Shown: positions 58,142 through 64,000 of the stretch, one piece after another
How the letters are laid out: each line of letters begins with the position of its first letter
How positions within the stretch are numbered: the stretch's first letter is position 1
NCBI GenBank assembly: GCA_017940465.1
Contig: JAGAYN010000019.1
Coordinates: 1 to 64,000 of the forward strand
Direction of reading: 5' to 3'
Length of the DNA: 64,000 nt
Source: Bacteroidales bacterium
GTDB taxonomy: Bacteria > Bacteroidota > Bacteroidia > Bacteroidales > P3
Program-made: the position numbers and the translations under genes
Notes under the pieces: generated by a model
Databases searched by the model: none
The model's input: only the letters and a program-made list of their open reading frames with translations
What the model was told of the DNA's origin: nothing

Positions 58142-59446
58142 ATGAAACGTGAAGGACACGTGATGGAGGAGATTGTGGATTACAGCAACCTCTATCAAGC
58201 CATCGACGAGGTGCTGCGCGGCACCGCAAGGAAAAAGACCCGAGTGGGTCGCTACATCCTGGAACACCGCGACGAGGTGATTGTTCGCCTACAGGCAGAA
58301 CTGGGGGACGGCTCGTTTGAGCTGGGCCGCTTCCGCGAGCGCACCATCATAGAGGCAGGCAAGGAACGCCACCTGCAAGTGTTACCCATCTACAAACGTA
58401 TTGGCATCAACGCGGTGATGCGTGTGGTGGACACCCACCTGAAGAAACGCTTTATCCGCACCAGTGGAGCGAGCATCAAGGGGCGCGGTATGCACGACCT
58501 GATGAAGTACATCTGCGACGACATGCGGTGCGACCCTGAAGGCACACGCTACTGCTACAAGGCCGATGTGCGGAAGTTCTACGAGAGCATCCATCAGGAA
58601 GAGGTGATGCACTGTGTACGCAGGGTATTCAAAGACCCTGTGTTGTTGGTGCTGTTGGAGAAATTCGTCACCATGCTGCCGCAAGGCCTCTCGATGGGGC
58701 TGCGCAGCTCGCAGGGGCTGGCCAACCTCTTACTCTCGCTCACCCTCGACCACCCCCTGAAGGACGGCCTCGGGGTGCGCTACTTCTACCGCTACTGCGA
58801 TGACATCGTGGTGCTGGGTGGCGACAAACGCGAGCTGTGGCAGGTGCGCGACAAGGTGCATGAGCTGGTGGAGAGCGTAGGCCTTCAAATCAAGACCAAC
58901 GAGCGGGTGTTCCCCATCGAGGAGGGCATTGACTTCCTCGGCTACGTCATCTACGGACCCGACCATGTGGAGCTGCGCAAGCGCAACAAGCAGCACATGG
59001 CTCGCAAGATGCACGACGTGAAAAGCAGAAAAAGAAGGGCAGTGCTGACCGCTTCGTTCTACGGCATGGCCAAGCACGCCGATTGTAATCACTTATTTTA
59101 TACATTAACAGGTACAAGCATGAAAAGCTTCAAAGACTTGGGCGTGAGTTACGCCCCCGCCGACGGGAAGAAACGCTTCCCCGGCCCCAGCATCAGCATA
59201 CGCGAGCTGGTCAACCTACCCATTGTGGTGCGCGACTTCGAGACGGGCATCAAGACCGACCAAGGCGAAGACCGCACGTTGGTCTCCATCGAGAAGAACG
59301 GCGAGCCGTACAAGTTCTTCACCGCCTCGATAGAGATGCGCAACATCCTCGAGCAGATTAGGGAGTTGCCCGACGGCCTCCCCTTCGAGACCACCATCAA
59401 GGCCGAGACCTTTGGCAAGGGCAAAACCAAATACGTATTCAGTTGA
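58142..59446 (+). CDS. DGR reverse transcriptase
   Basis: 434 aa from the ATG at 58142, preceded by AAAGGAAGG. Reverse transcriptase motifs in order: LPIYKRIGINAVMRVV, KADVRKFYESIHQ (first catalytic Asp), QGLSMGLRSSQGLANLL (SSQ, the DGR form of motif 4, S190-Q191), and YRYCDDIVVL (YCDD at 218-221), then LGYVIYG. Residues 300-434 form a C-terminal extension (SIRELVNLPIVVRDFETGIKT). It would copy the TR RNA with errors at adenines and write the cDNA into VR. Confidence 0.95.
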   Translation: MKREGHVMEEIVDYSNLYQAIDEVLRGTARKKTRVGRYILEHRDEVIVRLQAELGDGSFELGRFRERTIIEAGKERHLQVLPIYKRIGINAVMRVVDTHLKKRFIRTSGASIKGRGMHDLMKYICDDMRCDPEGTRYCYKADVRKFYESIHQEEVMHCVRRVFKDPVLLVLLEKFVTMLPQGLSMGLRSSQGLANLLLSLTLDHPLKDGLGVRYFYRYCDDIVVLGGDKRELWQVRDKVHELVESVGLQIKTNERVFPIEEGIDFLGYVIYGPDHVELRKRNKQHMARKMHDVKSRKRRAVLTASFYGMAKHADCNHLFYTLTGTSMKSFKDLGVSYAPADGKKRFPGPSISIRELVNLPIVVRDFETGIKTDQGEDRTLVSIEKNGEPYKFFTASIEMRNILEQIRELPDGLPFETTIKAETFGKGKTKYVFS

Positions 59447-59447
59447 T

Positions 59448-59909
59448 ATGAGACATGCAGAAGGAAACAAGGATGTGGCACCGATAGTGTGCCTCAACCC
59501 ACGGCGCGACACGTGGCGGGTACGCCTCGCCATCACCCCCACCGAGCTCGGTGCGGAGTGGTATGAGGAGGACTTCGACCACCGCCCCACAGCCACCGAG
59601 ATACGCGCCCTCTTCGTGGAACTGGTGAACGAGCGGGTGCAGCAGAGCATCCTCACGGGCTTCACCTACGAGGGCAAGGCCGTGTGGCTCTCCGAGGAAA
59701 ACCAGCTCAACTTCCGCAGCACCCCCTCCGTGCCGGTGCGCTTCAAGCTGGGCGAGGACGAGGATGGCAACGCGGTTTATCACACCTTCACCACGCAGAA
59801 GGAACTGGCGGCCTTCAACAAGGCCATCTCCGACCATATAGCCCAATGCCTCAACGAGGGGTGGACGGAGAAGGACGGTTTCGACGTGGAGCCATATCTG
59901 AGGGAGTGA
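59448..59909 (+). CDS. DGR-adjacent protein, DUF4376-like, unknown
   Basis: 153 aa from the ATG at 59448, one base after the reverse transcriptase stop. Segments RRDTWRVRLAITPTELGAEWYEEDFDHRP, GFTYEGKAVWLSEENQLNFR and LAAFNKAISDHIAQCLNEGWTEKDGF resemble phage DUF4376-type proteins linked to tail genes. Not a helical Avd-like protein. Co-transcription with the reverse transcriptase suggests a link to the DGR or to the adhesin. Confidence 0.6.
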   Translation: MRHAEGNKDVAPIVCLNPRRDTWRVRLAITPTELGAEWYEEDFDHRPTATEIRALFVELVNERVQQSILTGFTYEGKAVWLSEENQLNFRSTPSVPVRFKLGEDEDGNAVYHTFTTQKELAAFNKAISDHIAQCLNEGWTEKDGFDVEPYLRE

Positions 59910-59954
59910 GGCCTTTATAGCCCTGTGGGGATTGGGCATAATAAATCCCCAGCC

Positions 59955-60060
59955 TGTTAATAAAAGCCGCTTAACTCCTTTATCATACATTATAGCCCGA
60001 AGAGGCGACTGGGGATATTCCTCCAGCCTCTTCGGGCATAGTATTTTTCGGAGTTAAGCG
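59955..60060 (-). ncRNA. Candidate structured RNA on the minus strand
   Basis: Nested perfect inverted repeats: outer CGCTTAACTCC (59968-59978) with GGAGTTAAGCG (60050-60060), inner GCCCGAAGAGGC (59995-60006) with GCCTCTTCGGGC (60026-60037). On the minus strand a TACTTTTG box (60072 to 60065) lies just before, so the transcript would begin at the outer stem; after it GGCTTTTATT can end transcription. Related words TATAGCCC and GGGCATA recur to the left at 59916-59940. Confidence 0.5.
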
Positions 60061-60064
60061 AGTG

Positions 60065-60072
60065 CAAAAGTA
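60065..60072 (-). promoter_or_regulatory. Minus-strand -7 box for the structured RNA
   Basis: TACTTTTG on the minus strand, the same box as in the leftward late promoter. No clear TTTG at the -33 distance. Confidence 0.45.
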
Positions 60073-60126
60073 CGAATATTTTGGAAATTAGCGAGAAAAA
60101 CCTTTAACAACCAACCATAACCGATT

Positions 60127-60765
60127 ATGAATAAGTATTATGCAATGCTGGCCAACGTCCTCGAAAACGGACGCGAACAGCACAACAAGAAGGGCAACAT
60201 CAGGTATTTGACCAACGAGGTGATGCGGATCGACCCTGCCGACCTGCTCGACATCTTCGAAAGCCACAACATCGCCCGAAAGAAACTCCGCAACGAGCTG
60301 GACCTGTTCCAACGTGGCGAACGGCAGACCGAGGCCTACCGCGAGGCAGGCATATCATGGTGGGACTACTGCGGACCTATTTTGGTGAACAGTTATCCCA
60401 CCTACTTTGAGCGGCTGCCCCGGCTGGTGGAGCGTATCAACCGCGAGAAACGCAACAGCAAGAACTACGTCCTCTTCCTCGGCGAGACAGGGGCAGAGAG
60501 CAACCAAGCCCCCTGCCTCTCGCTGGTGCAGTTCCAGATTGAGGACGGACGGCTGCTGCTGACGGCCTACCAACGCTCAAGCGATGCCTCGCTGGGCTTG
60601 CCCTCGGACATCTACCACCTCTATCTAATCAGCCGACAGGTGGACTTGCCCCTGCACAGCATCACGCTCTTCCTCGGCAACGTCCACATCTACGAGAACA
60701 ACATCGACCGCACACGTGCCCTGCTCACTGGTGAGGAGGGTGTGCGCTTTGAACTGAATGTCTAA
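60127..60765 (+). CDS. Thymidylate synthase-like enzyme, probably dCMP-specific
   Basis: 212 aa, shorter than thymidylate synthase (about 264) but covering the fold. Seen: catalytic Cys in APCLSLVQFQI, phosphate-binding YQRSSDASLG, and GNVHIYENN near the end. The base-recognising Asn of LPFN is Asp here (LPSD), the change that marks dCMP hydroxymethylases and turns thymidylate synthase towards dCMP. The His after the catalytic Cys is Leu. It probably makes a modified dCMP for phage DNA. It is followed by a DNA methylase gene. Confidence 0.72.
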   Translation: MNKYYAMLANVLENGREQHNKKGNIRYLTNEVMRIDPADLLDIFESHNIARKKLRNELDLFQRGERQTEAYREAGISWWDYCGPILVNSYPTYFERLPRLVERINREKRNSKNYVLFLGETGAESNQAPCLSLVQFQIEDGRLLLTAYQRSSDASLGLPSDIYHLYLISRQVDLPLHSITLFLGNVHIYENNIDRTRALLTGEEGVRFELNV

Positions 60766-60783
60766 CCAATACCAAGTAAAGAG

Positions 60784-61608
60784 ATGAAGAAGTACATCAC
60801 CGCCCCTCTGCCATTTCAGGGGCAAAAACGACGCTTTGTAAAGCAGATCGAGGAAATGGCCATGCAGCAGAAGAAAGGGGCTGTATTCGTTGATTTGTTC
60901 GGCGGCAGCGGCCTCGTGAGACACATCATCAAACAGGCACGGCCCGACTGCCGTGTCATCTACAACGACTTCGACCACTACAGCGAGCGGCTGGAACATA
61001 TCGGGCGAACCAACGAAATGCTCCGTGCCTTGCGTCCCATCGTGGCCAGTGTGCCACACAAGATGCGTATCGAGGAACCCATCCGCTCGCGTGTCATCGA
61101 GGAGGTGTATCGGTGGCAACGGTCGGGCTATGTGGACTGGTTCTCGCTGTCGAGCAACCTGCTCTTCACCATGAACTACGTCCACGGCTTCGAGGAGTTT
61201 CGCAAGGAGACCCTCTACAACCGCATTCGGCTGGCCGACTACAACGCCGAGGGTTACCTTGAGGGTGTCGAGGTCGTGTCGATGGACTACCGCCTACTGT
61301 TCAACCAGTACCGCCTCGTTCCTGATGTGGTCTTTATCCTCGACCCGCCCTACCTCTCGACCGACAGCGGCACCTACACCAACACAAGTTACTGGCGGCT
61401 GTCCGACTACCTCGACGTGCTGAAATGCTTGCAAGGGACGCGCTTCGTCTATTTCACCAGCAGCAAGTCCACCATCGTCGAGCTGGCCGACTGGATAGCA
61501 CGGAACGACTTCCACGGCAACCCATTCGAGGGCGCGAAGGTCTATCGTCAGCATGTCAGTGGCCAAGCCTTGAACTACGACGACATGATGCTTGTAAAGG
61601 CTGCATAA
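60784..61608 (+). CDS. D12-class DNA adenine N6-methyltransferase (Dam-like)
   Basis: 274 aa. AdoMet motif I VFVDLFGGSGLVR near residue 37-49, motif IV FILDPPYLST near 180-190, N-terminal PFQGQKRRFVKQI (motif X). Target specificity unknown. It should methylate adenine in phage DNA, guarding against host restriction. It stands at the right end of the prophage, where Mu has its mom modification gene. Last phage gene. Confidence 0.85.
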   Translation: MKKYITAPLPFQGQKRRFVKQIEEMAMQQKKGAVFVDLFGGSGLVRHIIKQARPDCRVIYNDFDHYSERLEHIGRTNEMLRALRPIVASVPHKMRIEEPIRSRVIEEVYRWQRSGYVDWFSLSSNLLFTMNYVHGFEEFRKETLYNRIRLADYNAEGYLEGVEVVSMDYRLLFNQYRLVPDVVFILDPPYLSTDSGTYTNTSYWRLSDYLDVLKCLQGTRFVYFTSSKSTIVELADWIARNDFHGNPFEGAKVYRQHVSGQALNYDDMMLVKAA

Positions 61609-61640
61609 ACCTCAACTCAACCACAACCAAATAATATGAA

Positions 61641-61675
61641 AAGGGCGTTGCAATGTGTTTGCAACGCCCTTGTTT
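61641..61675. terminator. Right-end terminator built from the phage-wide word
   Basis: AAGGGCGTTGCAA pairs with TTGCAACGCCCTT around TGTGT, followed by TGTTTCT. The arms are copies of the 15-bp word found at 30425 and 57701. Confidence 0.75.
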
Positions 61676-61709
61676 CTGTACGTCTATATTTCGTCGGAAT
61701 TTCCTCAAA

Positions 61710-61749
61710 ACTTGTACATTTCGTTTTGGAAACTTGCACATTTCGATTT
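61710..61749. repeat. Right prophage end with presumed transposase-binding sites
   Basis: ACTTGTACATTTCG (61710-61723) and ACTTGCACATTTCG (61732-61745), complements of left-end words, then GATTT mirroring AAATC at 21642. Confirms the end of the phage within a few bases to 20 bp right of 61749. The interval 61609-61890 holds only this, two terminators and a G-rich stretch. Confidence 0.78.
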
Positions 61750-61832
61750 GCGGATTATAAGGGGAAGAAGGGGGGAAGAAGATGATACCTCTTGGTGGCT
61801 GGTTTCCAGCTTGTTGCGAATATGCAAAAAAT

Positions 61833-61874
61833 GCCCTTTTTGCGGAAAATGTGCATCGCAAAAAGGGCTTTTTT
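61833..61874. terminator. Bidirectional terminator next to DUF2461
   Basis: GCCCTTTTTGCG pairs with CGCAAAAAGGGC (12 bp); T-run follows on the plus strand and A-run precedes. Confidence 0.85.
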
Positions 61875-61890
61875 GGCAGGGGCTCCGGGG

Positions 61891-62598
61891 TCAGTTGCGC
61901 ACCTCCTCCATCGCCCTCTGGATGAACCGGTTCAGGGGCAGGCTGGCATGCCACACGCGCAACACCTCGTCGAAGAGCTTCGGGCTGCCGAGCAGGCGGT
62001 CGGGCATGGTGTAGGAGGTGCAGTAGTCCTTGTATTTCAGCAGGTCGGCATGCTCCCAGTCGGCCGGGTAGCCCTTGGGCACTCGCTGCAGTTTCTTCAT
62101 GGTGAAGAACGTGTTGCCAAAATAGTTCTTGTAGGAAGGCTCGGCCATGATGGCGAGGAACTCGTCGGGACAGTAGAAAATCTCCTGGCGGATGGCGTTG
62201 AGGCCCTCGGGGGTGGGCATGAAGATGCCGCCGCCGAGGTTGCAGGTGCCTTTGAGGCCGTAGGCCTCGTCGCAGCCCAACTGGAAGTAGTAGCCCGGCA
62301 CGCCGCTGTTCTTCGGCCCCCAACTGCTCAAGAAACAGGCCACATGCGTCTTGTAGGGCGTCTTGTCTTGCGAGAAGCGCGTGTCGCGGTAGATGCGGTA
62401 GACGCTGTTCTTGGCCGTGAGGCCCACGAGAGTGTCGTCCACACGCTCCATCTCTTCTATAAGTGCCTGGGTGAAAGCCTCGAAGGATTCCTTGATTTCA
62501 AGCCAGTGGGGTTTGCGGGCGTTGAACCATTCGCGGTTGTTGTTCTCCGCCAGTTCGCGCAGGAACGGCAGGGTGTCCGGGTGCAGTTGTGGGGTCAT
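61891..62598 (-). CDS. DUF2461 family protein
   Basis: 235 aa. Opening TLPFLRELAENNNREWFNARKPHWLEIK and RIYRDTRFSQDKTPYKTHVACFLS are the DUF2461 signatures, with a C-terminal YPADWEHADLLKYKDY. Function unknown; small, soluble and common in bacteria. A 13-bp direct repeat precedes the start codon (62601-62626). Confidence 0.88.
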   Translation of the reverse strand: MTPQLHPDTLPFLRELAENNNREWFNARKPHWLEIKESFEAFTQALIEEMERVDDTLVGLTAKNSVYRIYRDTRFSQDKTPYKTHVACFLSSWGPKNSGVPGYYFQLGCDEAYGLKGTCNLGGGIFMPTPEGLNAIRQEIFYCPDEFLAIMAEPSYKNYFGNTFFTMKKLQRVPKGYPADWEHADLLKYKDYCTSYTMPDRLLGSPKLFDEVLRVWHASLPLNRFIQRAMEEVRN

Positions 62599-62600
62599 GG

Positions 62601-62626
62601 AATTGAAAATTGGGAATTGAAAATTA
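62601..62626. repeat. 13-bp direct repeat GGAATTGAAAATT
   Basis: Two copies in tandem with one extra G, directly before the start codon of the DUF2461 gene on the minus strand. Confidence 0.7.
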
Positions 62627-62761
62627 AGAAAATAGGGATTGGGGGTTGATAATTGGAGTTATTCGGTCGGAATCTTCTCCCTCCCCGCACTGTTTCAATG
62701 CCGGGCGTGCCGCGAGGAGCATCGTGGCGGTTAGGAGCAGCAGGGTCAGTGTTTCTTTCAT
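62624..62761 (-). CDS. Short exported peptide, unknown
   Basis: 45 aa from the ATG at 62761: a signal-peptide-like start (MKETLTLLLLTATMLLAARPALKQC) and a short acidic tail. Has a minus-strand -7 box 25 bp upstream. Without homology it stays a candidate. Confidence 0.4.
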   Translation of the reverse strand: MKETLTLLLLTATMLLAARPALKQCGEGEDSDRITPIINPQSLFS

Positions 62762-62785
62762 AGGACTTTGGCATCTATCCGGGTG

Positions 62786-62793
62786 CAAAGGTA
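62786..62793 (-). promoter_or_regulatory. -7 box upstream of the short peptide and DUF2461
   Basis: Minus strand TACCTTTG, matching TAnnTTTG. It may serve both genes as one transcript. Confidence 0.6.
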
Positions 62794-62897
62794 CGAAGAA
62801 ATGGTGAAACCAACTGTGTCCGGTGGGGTATTTGGGGCGTTTTTTATGGCATGATGAAGAAAAATACATGTGTAATGTGTTGATAATTAGCAAAATA

Positions 62898-62907
62898 CCC
62901 CCCCCCC
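62898..62907 (+). repeat. Homopolymer of ten C
   Basis: C10 between two divergent promoters, 15 bp upstream of the -33 region of the small lipoprotein gene. No open frame is split by it. Confidence 0.85.
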
Positions 62908-62945
62908 GGTCAAAAAAAATGTTTTCGTATGTGGGAAAAATGACA

Positions 62946-62953
62946 TATCTTTG
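62946..62953 (+). promoter_or_regulatory. -7 box of the small lipoprotein gene
   Basis: Perfect TATCTTTG with TTTTC at 62922-62926 near the -33 distance; the start codon is 34 bp downstream. Confidence 0.7.
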
Positions 62954-62986
62954 CAGCCAGTTACTAACCTAAAAAAACGTAAGAAA

Positions 62987-63235
62987 ATGAAAAAAGTAAT
63001 GTTCGTCGCCGCTGTCGCCATGGTGTTTGGCCTGGCCAGCTGCAGCAAAAGCAAGGATTGCAACTGCCACTGGGAGGTCAATGGTGAATCCGTCATGCCT
63101 GCCGAGTACCAGGATTTTGAACTTAAGGATCAAGATGATTGCGACAAACCCAGCCTTCCTGATCAGTACCAGACTATGGTCAGTAACGCTGCTGCGATGG
63201 GCCAAGAAATTGCTGTTGTCTGCAAGGAGAAATAA
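62987..63235 (+). CDS. Small lipoprotein, unknown
   Basis: 82 aa from the ATG at 62987. Lipoprotein signal MKKVMFVAAVAMVFGLASCSK with Cys 19, followed by a Cys-containing region CNCHW and an acidic middle; the last Cys is near residue 79. Monocistronic with its own promoter and terminator. No family recognised. Confidence 0.65.
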   Translation: MKKVMFVAAVAMVFGLASCSKSKDCNCHWEVNGESVMPAEYQDFELKDQDDCDKPSLPDQYQTMVSNAAAMGQEIAVVCKEK

Positions 63236-63256
63236 GCATCCTTTCCGGACAAAACA

Positions 63257-63290
63257 AGAGCGGGCACGGCAAAGCCGTGCCCGCTCTCTT
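63257..63290. terminator. Bidirectional terminator
   Basis: 14-bp perfect stem AGAGCGGGCACGGC with its complement around AAA, followed by CTT. Shared by the small lipoprotein and the convergent endonuclease gene. Confidence 0.85.
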
Positions 63291-64000
63291 ACATTAATAG
63301 GCTGCGCAGCCATTTGATTTCGTCGGCCCAGCGCGTGGGGTCGGGGGTCTCGAGGATGATGGGCATGTCGTCGAAGCGCGGGTCGTGCATTAGGCGGCGG
63401 AAGAACTCCTTGCCCATGGCGCCCTCGCCCAGCACCTCGTGGCGGTCCACATGGCTGCCGGTGCCTTTCTTGCTGTCGTTGAGGTGCACGGCGCGCAGGT
63501 ACTTGAAGCCCACCACGCGCTCGAACTCATCCATTGTGAATTGATAGCCCATTTCGGTCGTGAGGTCGTAGCCCGCCGCCAGCGTGTGGCAGGTGTCGAT
63601 GCATACGCCCACTCTCGACTTGTCCTCCACGCCCTCGATGATGCGGGCGATGTGCTCGAACTTCCAGCCGAGGTTGGTGCCCTGGCCGGCGGTGTTTTCT
63701 ATCACTGCTGTTACGCCCTCGGTCTTGCTCAAGGCGAGGTTCACCTCGCGCGCTATCTGGTCCAGGCACTCTTCCTCGCTGATGCGGTTGAGGTGGCTGC
63801 CGGGGTGGAAGTTCATCAGCCGCAGGCCCAGTTGTTGAGCCCGCTGCATCTCGTCGAGGAAAGCGGCGCGGCTCTTCTGCAGCGTCTCCTCGTCCGGCGA
63901 GCCGAGGTTGATGAGGTAACTGTCGTGCGGCAGCACATGGTCCGGGCTGAAGCCCCGCTCGACAAGCAGGTCCTTGAAGGCATGTATCTCGTCCATGGCG
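63289..64000 (-). CDS. nfo: Endonuclease IV (AP endonuclease), 5' end outside the window
   Basis: At least 235 aa visible; the full protein is about 280 aa, so roughly 40 N-terminal residues lie past the right edge and the ATG at 63996 is probably internal. Zinc-ligand segments seen: [60 protein letters not shown] and [11 protein letters not shown]. Cuts DNA at abasic sites in base-excision repair. Confidence 0.93.
   Translation of the reverse strand, partial: AMDEIHAFKDLLVERGFSPDHVLPHDSYLINLGSPDEETLQKSRAAFLDEMQRAQQLGLRLMNFHPGSHLNRISEEECLDQIAREVNLALSKTEGVTAVIENTAGQGTNLGWKFEHIARIIEGVEDKSRVGVCIDTCHTLAAGYDLTTEMGYQFTMDEFERVVGFKYLRAVHLNDSKKGTGSHVDRHEVLGEGAMGKEFFRRLMHDPRFDDMPIILETPDPTRWADEIKWLRSLLM

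Larger units (their letters stand above)
21641..61770. mobile_element. Mu-like transposable prophage carrying a diversity-generating retroelement
   Basis: Transposase, B-type ATPase, terminase, DUF935 portal, gpF, gpG, gp36, gp37, DUF2586 sheath and baseplate genes follow Mu-type content. Related end motifs in opposite orientation mark both borders: AAATCNAAATGTRCAAGT at the left (from 21642) and its complement at the right (to 61749). Exact borders are uncertain by about 20 bp. A run of G lies next to both (21635-21640 and 61770-61775) and could be the 5-bp target duplication. All essential modules appear intact, so the prophage may be inducible. Transposable DGR phages of gut Bacteroides (Hankyphage) are known; this seems to be a relative. 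Confidence 0.92.

Noticed and set aside
23742..61672. CRISPR array
   Set aside because: The repeats found are tandem 7-11-bp arrays or dispersed hairpins; there is no regular repeat-spacer pattern and there are no cas genes.

Overview
The window is from an anaerobic Bacteroidales chromosome (phylum Bacteroidota). Evidence: many genes are preceded by the Bacteroidota -7 box TAnnTTTG, there is an NADH-linked trimeric [FeFe]-hydrogenase operon, a PorP/PorK-type type IX secretion pair, a fused MurF-alanine racemase, DUF2851 and a BspA-type leucine-rich-repeat protein. Genus cannot be fixed from sequence reading alone.

Host DNA, left (1-21640): pyridoxal kinase; hydrogenase operon (thioredoxin-like subunit, HydB, HydA, HydC); an M23 peptidase and a LemA-like protein on the minus strand; BspA-like LRR protein; PorP, a GldK/GldJ-type lipoprotein and an OstA-like protein; grpE-dnaJ-DUF2851-murF/alr as a tightly packed operon; an MFS transporter; and a PepSY-like lipoprotein. 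Host DNA, right (61771-64000): DUF2461, two short exported proteins, and the 3' part of endonuclease IV.

Between them lies a complete-looking, about 40 kb Mu-like transposable prophage (about 21641-61770) with inverted end repeats. Layout: minus-strand repressor facing an early rightward operon (small genes, a tRNA-like element, MuA-like transposase, MuB-like ATPase, a RecA-like ATPase, GemA-like, DUF3164); a leftward late block (terminase, portal, gp36, gpF with a probable nuclease domain, gpG, gp37); a rightward late block from a divergent promoter (protease/scaffold, capsid, sheath, tube, frameshifted chaperone, tape measure, baseplate, lysis, tail fibre genes); and a right-end module.

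The most striking part is a diversity-generating retroelement (DGR) at 57407-59446. The last gene of the tail block is a 2266-residue adhesin with a variable repeat at its C-terminus. A near-identical template repeat lies 388 bp downstream, followed by a DGR-type reverse transcriptase. All 15 differences between the two repeats across 125 bp fall at adenines of the template. A hairpin with a GACA tetraloop follows the variable gene. The phage therefore appears able to retarget its adhesin. Right of the DGR are a structured RNA element, a dCMP-hydroxymethylase-like enzyme and a D12 DNA adenine methylase, in the place occupied in Mu by the mom modification genes.

Other candidate novelties are a hairpin leader repeated four times in the phage with compensating stem changes, a 15-bp word repeated about five times, paired late promoters with shared operators, small RNAs and a moron inside the late blocks, a candidate -1 frameshift in the tail chaperone, a lipoprotein with a C-terminal membrane anchor that looks like a spanin, and 11-bp-phased tandem arrays in front of genes in both host and phage.
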